DNA of 64,000 bases, from positions 1-64,000 of the forward strand of contig JAVBUP010000006.1 in NCBI GenBank assembly GCA_031555175.1, given 5' to 3'. This DNA comes from JAVBUP01 sp031555175 (GTDB lineage Bacteria > Bacillota_I > Bacilli_A > Erysipelotrichales > Coprobacillaceae). This document shows, in pieces, positions 52,361 to 61,395 of this stretch. The first letter of the stretch is position 1, and each line of letters begins with the position of its first letter. Both the position numbers and the translations under genes were made by a program. Under the pieces are notes generated by a model that ran no database searches, was not told the origin of the DNA, and saw nothing but the letters and a program-made list of their open reading frames with translations.

Positions 52361-52816
52361 TTATTTATCTTCTTCATGAATTAAACTATATACTTCTGAT
52401 TCATCAATCGACGCTAATAAATCACGAGACATTTGCTCAACACTTTCTCTAAACTCTTTAGCTTGATCTTTAAAACCATTAATCTCAGAATTAAGAGAAC
52501 GAACATACTCTAATGATTCTTTTAAAATCATATCAGCATTCCTTTTTGCCTTATCAATTAATTCAGCAGCTTCTTTAATTGCTAATCGAGCAATCTCTTC
52601 TTTAGTTTGATGATTTAGAATTATCTCTTCAAGAAGTGCTTCATGCTTAACAGTAACTTCTGACAATTGATTAGTCAAATCTTCATTTTTAGAATTCAAC
52701 TCCTCATTAGCAGTAATAAGTTCGAGAATTTTGCTATCAAGTCCAGAAATAACTTGAGTTACTTGAGATTTTTTATATCCCCTAAACTGTTTTTTAAAGT
52801 TGTTTTTATCGCTCAT
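52361..52816 (-). CDS. DivIVA-domain protein
   Basis: This 151-aa cytoplasmic protein starts with the short DivIVA-type N-terminus (NNFKKQFRGYKKSQVTQVISGL), normally a membrane-curvature-binding element, then one long coiled coil to about residue 145. Proteins of this type mark poles or septa; DivIVA itself is somewhat longer in most Firmicutes. It lies between rlmH and ileS, a place where divIVA-ileS adjacency is well known. The 52817-52999 gap shows nothing. Confidence 0.8.
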   Translation of the reverse strand: MSDKNNFKKQFRGYKKSQVTQVISGLDSKILELITANEELNSKNEDLTNQLSEVTVKHEALLEEIILNHQTKEEIARLAIKEAAELIDKAKRNADMILKESLEYVRSLNSEINGFKDQAKEFRESVEQMSRDLLASIDESEVYSLIHEEDK

Positions 52817-52999
52817 TCTCTCACCACCTGTTCATCCAATAAGTAAAATAATTATTACATATTTAAGATTTCAATGCAATGATTAAATCGCCTAAATATA
52901 AAAATATCTTGGAAAAATACTATTATTCATAAAACACCACTTATATTATGCACAATACTCATTTTATTCAACCATAATTAAACATACCATAAATAATAA

Positions 53000-53025
53000 A
53001 CAAGGAACTCAGTAGACTTCCTTGT
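53000..53025 (-). terminator. terminator of the walJ-rlmH operon
   Basis: ACAAGGAA (53000-53007) pairs with TTCCTTGT (53018-53025) across a 10-nt loop. TTTATTATTT follows on the minus strand. Confidence 0.7.
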
Positions 53026-53040
53026 CCAATTTATAATATT

Positions 53041-53520
53041 TTACTTGTGATAAGTTTCGTTACTGTTGATTTTAAAAGCACGATAAATTTGTTCAAGTAA
53101 TATCAATTTCATTAACTGGTGAGGAAATGTAAACTTTGAAAAACATAAGCAAAAATTTGCTCTTTCCCTTACTTTATCTGATAGCCCAAGTGAACCTCCG
53201 ATAGCAAAAGTAATAGTACTCTTGCCATGCAGCATAACTTCGCTAATGTGATTTGCAAACATCTCAGAATCTAACATCTTTCCATGTAAGTCTAATAATA
53301 CTACATAGTCATCTTTATTGATTTTATCTAATATCCTGTTTCCTTCTCTATCTTTAATCGCTATTTCAATTGCTTCTCCTGCTTTATCAGGTATTTTCTC
53401 ATCAGCAACTTCCACTAACTCTAGTTTGCAATAGCCACCAATTCTTTTTACATATTCATTAATGCCATCAACTAAGTATTTTTCTTTAATTTTGCCAACC
53501 GTAATTAATCTAATCCTCAT
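53041..53520 (-). CDS. rlmH: 23S rRNA pseudouridine-1915 N3-methyltransferase
   Basis: This 159-aa SPOUT methyltransferase modifies Psi1915 in helix 69. The deep trefoil-knot motifs are IRLITVGKIKEKYL, VVLLDLHGKMLDSEMFA and ITFAIGGSLGLSDKVRERA, then the C-terminal FPHQLMKLILLEQIYRAFKI.NETYHK, which completes the SAM pocket. ATG 53520 gives exactly the standard length and has GGAGG 5 nt upstream; it overlaps the walJ end by 11 nt, as in the yyc region of Bacillus. Confidence 0.96.
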   Translation of the reverse strand: MRIRLITVGKIKEKYLVDGINEYVKRIGGYCKLELVEVADEKIPDKAGEAIEIAIKDREGNRILDKINKDDYVVLLDLHGKMLDSEMFANHISEVMLHGKSTITFAIGGSLGLSDKVRERANFCLCFSKFTFPHQLMKLILLEQIYRAFKINSNETYHK

Positions 53521-54262
53521 AACTGCCTCCAACTAAAACTAATTCCTGATCAGCTGCCTTAATAGATAACTTAGTCATATCCACATGTCTTTGTCTAAAA
53601 ACTCTATCATATGCGCTCAACGCTAACTCTTTAGTGTTAGCTTCTCTACTAATATGTGCTAACACAATTTCTTTAGTATCTTCACCTAAAACTAAACTAA
53701 GGATCATTGCACTATCTTCATTTGATAGATGTCCTTTATCTGATAAAATCCTGTTTTTTAAATATAATGGGCGAGAAGTATTCATCAACATTTCAATATC
53801 ATGGTTAGATTCAAAAATATAGTAATCAGCGTTTTTTATATACTGCATAGTCATTTCCGAAATATATCCAGTATCAGTGATATAAACCAACTTTTGATTT
53901 CCTTTAATAAATACAAAACCTAATGGACTATGAGCATCATGTGATGTTGAAACTGGAATGATTGTAAGGTCATGCATAAAAAATGGCTGATACCCAATCA
54001 AAACATTTCCTTCTTGACATTTATAACTATCCTTCCCTGCATAAACAATACATGGATCAAATAGATGAATATTACGGTTGTGATCACTATGATCGTGAGT
54101 TAAAAACACAGCCTTTATATCATTAAAACTATATCCATGACTACTTAACTGATTGGCAATACGTCTTTTAGATATTCCACAATCAACAAGAATGCCATAT
54201 CCATCGAAATCGATGAATGTGGCATTACCTGCAGATCCACTTGCTAAAACAATATATTTCAT
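53510..54262 (-). CDS. walJ: MBL-fold metallo-hydrolase WalJ/YycJ
   Basis: This 250-aa protein has the metallo-beta-lactamase fold: VLASGSAGNATFIDF start, ILVDCGISKRRI, the metal motif FLTHDHSDHNR (HxHxDH, about residue 60), STSHDAHSPLGF, ITDTGYI, and the distal His in VLAHIS. WalJ proteins link cell-wall control (WalRK) and DNA exonuclease-like activity in Firmicutes. It is placed between an M23 peptidase and rlmH; walR and walK are not in the window. Confidence 0.9.
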   Translation of the reverse strand: MKYIVLASGSAGNATFIDFDGYGILVDCGISKRRIANQLSSHGYSFNDIKAVFLTHDHSDHNRNIHLFDPCIVYAGKDSYKCQEGNVLIGYQPFFMHDLTIIPVSTSHDAHSPLGFVFIKGNQKLVYITDTGYISEMTMQYIKNADYYIFESNHDIEMLMNTSRPLYLKNRILSDKGHLSNEDSAMILSLVLGEDTKEIVLAHISREANTKELALSAYDRVFRQRHVDMTKLSIKAADQELVLVGGSYED

Positions 54263-54263
54263 A

Positions 54264-55760
54264 CTAACACCCTAGATAGCTACATGGATTCTTCCATGCC
54301 CCATTTAACCATATTTCGAGATGTAAATGCACACCATTGGAAACCCCAGTATTACCCATCGTGCCAATACGCTCACCTTTAGCCACGACCTGACCAACAT
54401 TGACAATAGGCCTGCTAACCATGTGCTTATAGATAGTTGTAAAGCCATTATTATGATTAATACGGACTTCCCAACCGCCCCAAGGATCCCAACCAGCAAA
54501 TGTAACTTTACCTCTATCTGCTGCTAGAATTGGCGCCGCACGAACATAGCGATCATACATATCTAGTCCTTTATGCCCAGAATAGCAACCAACACGACAA
54601 GATATTACTGGGTTAGCAATTGGCCATCTGAATGTACCCGAACCAACGCTTGGAACAACTCTTGTTCCAATTCGAAGTTGCGGTCTAACTGGATCTTTAA
54701 GAATTGTACTCTTTGTTTCAACCCCAGAGACAATTTCACCATTTTCATAGGTTTCTTCAACTGTTACTTCCCTAACTCCATCAGAACCATATGTTACCCA
54801 AACTTGTTTACCCTCTAGTAAAGAATCATCACGAATGTATTGAGTGTCACCACGGTCAATTGTTTGTAATGATTTATACTCTTTTTTTGTTTGTACAGTA
54901 ATTGGTGAATTATAATATGTAACATTTACTTGTTTTCCAATTTCCAATACTTGATCTTGTGAAACAATTTCCGGATTAATTGTTATAAGATTTTGTGGAT
55001 ACATTCCCGCTGCATAAGCAATAGACTCAACAGAATCTCCAACAGCTACTGTATGATATTCTGCTGCTTCATTGTATCCATAACTAAAATACATAATCAA
55101 ATCTGTCTCAGTTATTAATATCTTAGATATTGGACCATAACCTTTTGAAACACTAACTGTTTCTTGAACACCTAATGATAAATAACGACTTCCATATTCA
55201 TCTGCCTTAAGTGTAGGCGTTGACAATCCTTGCTTTAAATAGCCATAACTAGTCGAATCGATAAAATTTAATAGATATTTTTCTTTAGCCTGATTAAACA
55301 TATTCATGTCTTTTACATAGGCAACATTACCATTTGAAAATACAACCTTATTTACTTCAAAAGCATAATCAGCATTTTCATAAAGATAGGCTAATATCTC
55401 ATCATCCTTATCCTCATACACTGTATTTGTCATTTCCTCATACATCAAGAAGCTTTCTCCAAGTTTAACAGAAGAATTTGGAAATAAATCTTTGTATTTT
55501 TCATTATATACTTCATCTAAATACTTATTTAGTTTCGTTTCATCATGAAGATAACCAATCTTACTATTCTTATAATAAATTACATTAATACGGCTCTCTT
55601 GACCGTTACTTCCTGTAATTTGTTGATCAATTAACGTTTCTTGCGAGTCATTTACAATATATGACTCCACTGGCGATGCAAAATATGTGGAAATGAAAAA
55701 CATTCCACAAGTCAACAAGAGAATAAATAAGATATTAATAAACACATTCTTTTTATTCAT
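54264..55760 (-). CDS. M23 peptidoglycan endopeptidase with LysM and G5 domains
   Basis: This 498-aa exported protein has a membrane segment near the start (NILFILLLTCGMFFISTYFA). A long N-terminal part follows, then a LysM domain (HTVAVGDSVESIAYAAGMYPQNLITINPEI, about 235-280) and a G5 domain (about 285-370, YKSLQTIDRGDTQYI). The M23 domain has HKGLDMYD for the zinc His/Asp and HLHLEIW at the C-terminus. It should cleave peptide cross-links outside the membrane. It ends 1 nt before walJ begins, so all three genes form a unit. Confidence 0.88.
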   Translation of the reverse strand: MNKKNVFINILFILLLTCGMFFISTYFASPVESYIVNDSQETLIDQQITGSNGQESRINVIYYKNSKIGYLHDETKLNKYLDEVYNEKYKDLFPNSSVKLGESFLMYEEMTNTVYEDKDDEILAYLYENADYAFEVNKVVFSNGNVAYVKDMNMFNQAKEKYLLNFIDSTSYGYLKQGLSTPTLKADEYGSRYLSLGVQETVSVSKGYGPISKILITETDLIMYFSYGYNEAAEYHTVAVGDSVESIAYAAGMYPQNLITINPEIVSQDQVLEIGKQVNVTYYNSPITVQTKKEYKSLQTIDRGDTQYIRDDSLLEGKQVWVTYGSDGVREVTVEETYENGEIVSGVETKSTILKDPVRPQLRIGTRVVPSVGSGTFRWPIANPVISCRVGCYSGHKGLDMYDRYVRAAPILAADRGKVTFAGWDPWGGWEVRINHNNGFTTIYKHMVSRPIVNVGQVVAKGERIGTMGNTGVSNGVHLHLEIWLNGAWKNPCSYLGC

Positions 55761-55795
55761 ATTTTCACCCCATCACATATTATACAATAATAAAA

Positions 55796-55823
55796 GAAAA
55801 AAGTCATTCTTGAAATGACTTTT
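55796..55823 (-). terminator. terminator of pheST
   Basis: AAAAGTCATT (55799-55808) pairs with AATGACTTTT (55814-55823) across CTTGA. TTTTTTC follows on the minus strand; the hairpin overlaps the pheT stop. Confidence 0.75.
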
Positions 55824-58212
55824 AACCTCTTAGTATCGCTCTATAATCCTTTTGTAGACTAGCAATAATAGCTTGTGTTACTTCATTTAATTCATTGTCT
55901 GTCAGTGTTTTACTGTCATCTTGTAAAGAGATTGTGAAAGCAATAGACTTCTTTCCACTTTCCACATGTTCCCCTTCATAGACATCAAAAACATCAACAC
56001 CTTTAACTAAAGCTTTGCCTGTACGCTTAATATTTCTAACTAAGTCATACGCAGCTACATCTTTATCAACAACAATAGCTATATCTCTAGTAACACCTAA
56101 CTGCGTTGGTAAAGTAATGTATTTCATTTTCTTAGTCTTTAAATTAACTAGGTATTCTAAATCAAGTTCCGCAATATATGTCTCAGCAACATCGTATTTT
56201 TTAGCCATTAACGGATGAATTTGCCCAACAATACCAACGATATCTTTTCCCATACATACATAAGCACTACGCCCTGGATGCATATATTTATGGTCTTTTT
56301 CTACTGCTCTTAATGTATAGCGAGTTTCATCAATTCCTAATTGAGTCAGTACGTCTTCTACATAACCTTTTACTAAATAGTAATCTGCTTTTTTGCTTGA
56401 TTTTTGCCATAGATTGTAATCCATTTTACCACTTACCGCAATTGCTAATAATGCTTTTTCTACTTCATTAGAATAGGTATTACTAATTTCATATAAAGCA
56501 ATATCATTTATATTACGATTTTGATTATAAGAAATGGTTTGCAATAAGCTAGGAACAATTGATTTTCTTACCAAACTTCGTTCCTCACTCAAAGGAGACA
56601 TTAACGCAACTGCGTCATTTTTATGGTACACATTGAAATCATCAATTATACTTGGACCTACTAGTGTATAAGTTCTAGTTTCACTCAACCCTTTATTTGT
56701 TAACATATTTTGAATCATACGTTTACGAGTTTGCATTGTGCTTAATCTACCAGTTGTCATAGACATTTTTGGCAATGTAGTAGGCAAATTATCATAACCA
56801 TAGATTCTAGCAACTTCTTCAATTAAATCAGCTTCTATTGAAATATCATTTCTTCTCGATGGAACAACTACACTTACAATCTCACCATCAACTTTATAAC
56901 TCATTTCTAGACGATTAAATACATCTTTAACTTCTTCTAGACCAATATCAGTTCCTAACAATCTATTTACATGGCTTACGCTTAAATCCACAATTTTCTC
57001 TTCTTGAGAAATCGTACTAGCAACTACTGTTTCATATACTTCTTTAGCATCTGCTAATTCAACAAGTAAATCAGCACAACGAGCTTGCACATATTCAGTC
57101 GCACCAGTATTAATAGCATTCTTAATATATCTTTGTGAAGCATCTGTCAAAAGATTTAAACGCTTAGCGGTATTTCTTAACGCAACTCCATCAAATGTAG
57201 CTGCCTCAACAACAATATTTTTAGTATTTTCATCAATCTTGCAATCATTAGCTCCAAATACACCAGCCAAACAAGAAACCTTCCCATCAACTGATACAAC
57301 AACATCAGTCGAAACTACTTCATATTCTTTCTCATCTAACATCGTTACAGTTTGTTCAAAACCAGTTTTAATAACAAATTTCTTCTCTACTAACTTATCA
57401 TAATCATACATATGAATAGGTTGCCCAGTTTCTAACATTACGAAGTTCCCAATATCAACAATGTTATTGATAGACTTAATTCCTTGAGCAGTTAATATAC
57501 TCTTCATCCATAAAGGAGATTCCTTAGTCGTAACATTTTTGATTAATTTCGCACTGAAATAAGTGCATTTATCAGTAGCAATTTCTACTTCAATTTCACT
57601 AGCCAATTCTTTTTGTCCGATAATTTCTGGTATCTTTACACTCTTGTTGAAGACAGCTGCTACTTCATATGCAAAAGAACTAACAGCTAAACAATCAGCA
57701 CGATTTGGTGTTAACCCAAGTTCCAAGACAATATCATCTAGCCCTAAGTACGCTAGCGGATCTTCACCAATTTTTGCATCAGCAGGTAATACTTCTATCC
57801 CTGATTTTTGTTCATCTGATAAGAATTTATTATCAACTCCTAATTCATTAAGTGAGCAAATCATACCATTAGACTCTTCACCACGAATTACAGAAGATTT
57901 AATTATTCCACCTGGTAATACACATCCTGGTTTGGCAACTATTACTTTTTGACCAGCAGCAACATTTGGTGCGCCACACACGATCTGACTTCTAACACCT
58001 AAAGCTATTTCAACATCACATACATGTAAGTGATCTGAATCAGGATGATCTTTACAACCATGTACATAACCAATTGTTAAGTCTGATCCTGATGCTAATC
58101 GTCTGATTCCTTCTACTTCAATACCAATTGAAGTCACTGCTTTCGCTAATTCTTCAGGAGTTATCCCATCAATATCAACGAATTTATTTAACCATTTTAA
58201 ACTTATATCCAT
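55822..58212 (-). CDS. pheT: phenylalanyl-tRNA synthetase beta subunit
   Basis: This 796-aa subunit has the N-terminal tRNA-binding OB/EMAP-like domain (VHGCKDHPDSDHLHVCDVEI, about 40-150), B3/B4 editing domains, B5, the class II-like core (SYNQNRNINDIALYEISN), and a C-terminal ferredoxin-like anticodon-binding domain (VTRDIAIVVDKDVAAYDLV). It forms an (alpha-beta)2 tetramer with PheS and starts 12 nt after pheS, with AGGAGG. Full length. Confidence 0.97.
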   Translation of the reverse strand: MDISLKWLNKFVDIDGITPEELAKAVTSIGIEVEGIRRLASGSDLTIGYVHGCKDHPDSDHLHVCDVEIALGVRSQIVCGAPNVAAGQKVIVAKPGCVLPGGIIKSSVIRGEESNGMICSLNELGVDNKFLSDEQKSGIEVLPADAKIGEDPLAYLGLDDIVLELGLTPNRADCLAVSSFAYEVAAVFNKSVKIPEIIGQKELASEIEVEIATDKCTYFSAKLIKNVTTKESPLWMKSILTAQGIKSINNIVDIGNFVMLETGQPIHMYDYDKLVEKKFVIKTGFEQTVTMLDEKEYEVVSTDVVVSVDGKVSCLAGVFGANDCKIDENTKNIVVEAATFDGVALRNTAKRLNLLTDASQRYIKNAINTGATEYVQARCADLLVELADAKEVYETVVASTISQEEKIVDLSVSHVNRLLGTDIGLEEVKDVFNRLEMSYKVDGEIVSVVVPSRRNDISIEADLIEEVARIYGYDNLPTTLPKMSMTTGRLSTMQTRKRMIQNMLTNKGLSETRTYTLVGPSIIDDFNVYHKNDAVALMSPLSEERSLVRKSIVPSLLQTISYNQNRNINDIALYEISNTYSNEVEKALLAIAVSGKMDYNLWQKSSKKADYYLVKGYVEDVLTQLGIDETRYTLRAVEKDHKYMHPGRSAYVCMGKDIVGIVGQIHPLMAKKYDVAETYIAELDLEYLVNLKTKKMKYITLPTQLGVTRDIAIVVDKDVAAYDLVRNIKRTGKALVKGVDVFDVYEGEHVESGKKSIAFTISLQDDSKTLTDNELNEVTQAIIASLQKDYRAILRG

Positions 58213-58224
58213 CGTGTTTTCCTC

Positions 58225-59262
58225 CTAGTCTTCCCTGTTAAATTGCTTTAAGAAACGCATATCATTAATATAATAATTACGGATATTATCATTTCCATAT
58301 TTCAACATTGCGATTCTCTCTATACCAATACCAAATGCAAATCCTTGATATTTCTTAGAATCGAAACCACACATATCTAATACCTTTGGATTAACCATCC
58401 CAGCTCCTAGAATTTCAATCCACCCTGTATGTTTACATGTTGGGCACCCTTTTCCATCACATATATGACAGCTAACATCAACTTCTACTGATGGTTCAGT
58501 GAATGGGAAAAAACTTGGGCGCAATCTTATTGACCTTTTTTCACCAAATAAATGTTTAGCTAAAACATCTAATGTTCCTTTTAAGTCAGCCATTGTAATA
58601 TTTTCATCAATCACTAACCCCTCAATTTGAGCAAATTGATGAGAATGAGTTGCATCATCATCATCACGGCGGTATGTCTTACCTGGACAGATAATTTTAA
58701 TTGGACCTATACCAGCTGCTTTTAGCATTGTTCGTGCTTGAACTGGTGAAGTGTGAGTCCTTAGTAACAAGTTTTCATCTATATAGAATGAATCTTGCAT
58801 CGCCCTTGCTGGATGGTCTTTTGGCAAGTTCATTAACTCGAAGTTGTGATAATCACTTTCTACTTCAGGTCCTTCTTCAATTGAATAACCCATTCCTAAG
58901 AATAAATCTTCGACTTGCTCAGTAACAATCGATAATGGATGTTTTGTTCCTGTTGGCACATGATATGCAGGTAATGTTATATCAATTGACTCTTTCTCTA
59001 ATTTTTCATTAATTTCTTTTGCTTCTAATACCACTTTTCTTTCTTCAATAGCATTAGTAATCTCTTCTTTTACTTGGTTAGATACTTGCCCCATTTTTGG
59101 TCTATCTTCTGGAGATAAATCCTTCATATTGCTCATAGCTTCTTGAATAGGACCTTTTTTTCCAAGATATAGGACTCTTAAATCATTTAACGATTTTAAA
59201 TCACTACATGAAATAATTTGCTCTAATGCTTCACCCTTAATAGTTTGTAATTTTTCTATCAT
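58225..59262 (-). CDS. pheS: phenylalanyl-tRNA synthetase alpha subunit
   Basis: This 345-aa catalytic subunit has an N-terminal coiled coil for tRNA-Phe contact (about 1-85), the class II motif 2 region (LRTHTSPVQARTML, PGKTYRRDDDDATHSHQFAQIEGLVI), FFPFTEPSVEVDV, and motif 3 GFAFGIGIERIAMLKYG. There is a Cys-rich insertion CHICDGKGCPTCKHTGW, which is common in Gram-positive PheS. It has an AGGAGG site and a Phe T-box leader. Confidence 0.97.
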   Translation of the reverse strand: MIEKLQTIKGEALEQIISCSDLKSLNDLRVLYLGKKGPIQEAMSNMKDLSPEDRPKMGQVSNQVKEEITNAIEERKVVLEAKEINEKLEKESIDITLPAYHVPTGTKHPLSIVTEQVEDLFLGMGYSIEEGPEVESDYHNFELMNLPKDHPARAMQDSFYIDENLLLRTHTSPVQARTMLKAAGIGPIKIICPGKTYRRDDDDATHSHQFAQIEGLVIDENITMADLKGTLDVLAKHLFGEKRSIRLRPSFFPFTEPSVEVDVSCHICDGKGCPTCKHTGWIEILGAGMVNPKVLDMCGFDSKKYQGFAFGIGIERIAMLKYGNDNIRNYYINDMRFLKQFNRED

Positions 59263-59281
59263 TTCTCTTCCTCCTCAAAAT

Positions 59282-59480
59282 AAAAAACCGTTCCATAAAG
59301 GAACGATTTAACGCGGTACCATCCTAATTCGTAATTTCTTACGCACTTAATTGCCTGTAACGTAGGTATACGGTAGTGATTAGCTACACTCCAAGGTGAA
59401 TTCAAATCATAAGTGTTTAGGAAACTCCCACCAAGTCTTTCCCTCGCTTTAAATCTTTTTTGATTTTACTTGTCCTTATC
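59282..59480 (-). promoter_or_regulatory. T-box riboswitch, Phe type
   Basis: Minus strand: T-box core AGGATGGTACCGCG (59312-59325), then terminator CGTTCC/GGAACG followed by TTTTTT (59282-59309). In stem I, GATTTGAATTCACC gives a TTC specifier codon at 59398-59400, as expected for phenylalanine. It controls pheST. The 59481-59598 stretch shows nothing clear. Confidence 0.9.
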
Positions 59481-59598
59481 ATCGTTTTGTTATTTCTCAA
59501 ATATTATACAACTTAATCACTACCAAATCAATAAAAAACTAGGTAATCTATTAAATACTTACAACATCCTTAGCAATGGTTAATGAAGATGATTAAAA

Positions 59599-60087
59599 CT
59601 ATTTTCTTATATAAATGCGATTTCCATATTCATCGTCGCCACATTCTATAAATCCATTATTTAACCAAAATCTACGGTTACTTGGATTTGAAGTATTTAG
59701 TGCAAAATATTTTGCACCGTGTTTTTGGACAGCATTTTTGAAGAATTCAAAAAACTCTGTTCCTAATCCCTGACCACGAAACTTACGATCGATGCAAAAA
59801 TCAACGATAAAACATTTACCATCCTCTGATTTATAAATCGCATATTCCACGAACCCAGCATAAATTTCATCGATATATAAATATGCAACCATCAAGGGAT
59901 CTATTTCACGTTTAAATAGTTTTTCCATAGAAGACTTATATTCCATAGATAGAAACCACTCTGTGTCCTCCTTGCTCATTGGAGGATTACAGTTTGGAAT
60001 GATGTCTTCAATTATATAGCGATCACGCAATAACCAAAACTCCTTAATATCCGTTAGATACTTCAACTCCATTTTTCTATTACTCAT
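59599..60087 (-). CDS. GNAT-family acetyltransferase
   Basis: This 162-aa protein has the acetyl-CoA-binding loop RKFRGQGLGTEFFEFF (about residue 105) and C-terminal ALNTSNPSNRRFWLNNGFIECG, typical of GNATs; the N-terminal part is less conserved. Start ATG 60087 follows AAAGGTGAGG. It is 77 nt after an MFS exporter gene on the same strand, and may share its transcript. The substrate is unknown. Confidence 0.75.
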   Translation of the reverse strand: MSNRKMELKYLTDIKEFWLLRDRYIIEDIIPNCNPPMSKEDTEWFLSMEYKSSMEKLFKREIDPLMVAYLYIDEIYAGFVEYAIYKSEDGKCFIVDFCIDRKFRGQGLGTEFFEFFKNAVQKHGAKYFALNTSNPSNRRFWLNNGFIECGDDEYGNRIYIRK

Positions 60088-60164
60088 ATATCCCTCACCT
60101 TTCAAAAAAAGCAAATTCCTTGTTCCAAAATAATTAATACTAAATCACAATAAATATTAATTTT

Positions 60165-61370
60165 TTATTCCTGTCCATTTTGAACAGTTTTATTAAACAT
60201 CATTGTAACTCCAACTATAGATATGGCAAGGCCTGCGCCTATGAAAATATAGTTAATAGCAATAATATCAGATAATAAACCAAAGACTGTCGTCGACACA
60301 GGGATTGTACAAGATGAAATAAGTGATGTAAAACTGAATAATCTTCCAAGTTTATCCTTATCAACTCGTGATTGAACAATTGTTCTAAATGGTGTATTAA
60401 ATCCTACCATTGTAATGCCAATCATCACTGACACAATGATTAATACCATAAATGGCAAAGCCACACCATACATTATTTCCCCTATACCTACAAAAACTAT
60501 AAACATGGACATGGATAGCATAGGCCTTTTGAAATTTCCTTTCACAGATATAAATATTCCTGCCACAAGCATTCCGATACTTAAACCCATTTGTGCTCCA
60601 GATAAATAAATCGGATCTTTCCCAAACATCTCAGTGATTCGTAATGGTAATAATAGCGATACTGGATTAGCTAGAAAGTTTATTGCCATTGCATAAAACA
60701 AAATAGAGATAATAAATCTATCACTCTTTACATATAGTAATCCCTCTTTAAACTCAGAAAGTATTGTTGTTTTGCTCTCAAATATTTTTGGTTTATATTC
60801 GCTTTTTATTAAGAATAATAAACCACATCCAATAACTGCTGTTACAACATCAATATAGAAAATGAATTCAAGTGGAGCAAACTTAATAAGCACTGCTCCA
60901 AATGCTGGAGATAATAAATCGATAAATGATGAAATTGTACTGTGAATACCATTAATTCTCATTAGTTGTCCATCAGGAACAAATTCTGGCAAAAATGATG
61001 GAATCGAAGGGTTTTGAACTCCAGACCCCAAAGAACGGCAAGCATTAACTGCTAATAATACCCATATTTCTTTATATCCTAATGTGAAACTTATTGCTGC
61101 TACAAGTGTCGCAAAAGCAATAAACAAGTCAGGTAACATAATTAGGTATTTTTTATTATATCTGTCAGCCCATACACCAGCAAATAATGTTGCGATAAAA
61201 CTTGGAAAAAAACTACATAATGAGGCTATCATCAGCATTATGCCTGATTCCGTTTCAGCAGCAATATAAAATATAATCGCGAAGGAAACTAGCGATGAGC
61301 CAAACATTGAAACTGATTGTCCACCAATGAATAATAATGCTTTCCTTAACCAAGATTGATTTTCTTCCAT
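60165..61370 (-). CDS. MFS exporter (second of tandem pair)
   Basis: This 401-aa protein has twelve predicted membrane helices. It has the MefA/TetA(P)-like layout: GGQSVSMFGSSLVSFAIIFYIA start, motif A-like FAGVWADRYNKKYLIMLPD (about residue 65), and GSGVQNPSIPSFLPEFVP. It is closely related to the neighbouring exporter (61396-62637), with the same motif positions, so the pair arose by duplication. Such proteins extrude drugs or other amphiphiles. It starts 25 nt after the first copy and is co-transcribed with it. Confidence 0.85.
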   Translation of the reverse strand: MEENQSWLRKALLFIGGQSVSMFGSSLVSFAIIFYIAAETESGIMLMIASLCSFFPSFIATLFAGVWADRYNKKYLIMLPDLFIAFATLVAAISFTLGYKEIWVLLAVNACRSLGSGVQNPSIPSFLPEFVPDGQLMRINGIHSTISSFIDLLSPAFGAVLIKFAPLEFIFYIDVVTAVIGCGLLFLIKSEYKPKIFESKTTILSEFKEGLLYVKSDRFIISILFYAMAINFLANPVSLLLPLRITEMFGKDPIYLSGAQMGLSIGMLVAGIFISVKGNFKRPMLSMSMFIVFVGIGEIMYGVALPFMVLIIVSVMIGITMVGFNTPFRTIVQSRVDKDKLGRLFSFTSLISSCTIPVSTTVFGLLSDIIAINYIFIGAGLAISIVGVTMMFNKTVQNGQE

Positions 61371-61395
61371 TTTCTTCTCCCCTTAATAATTATAA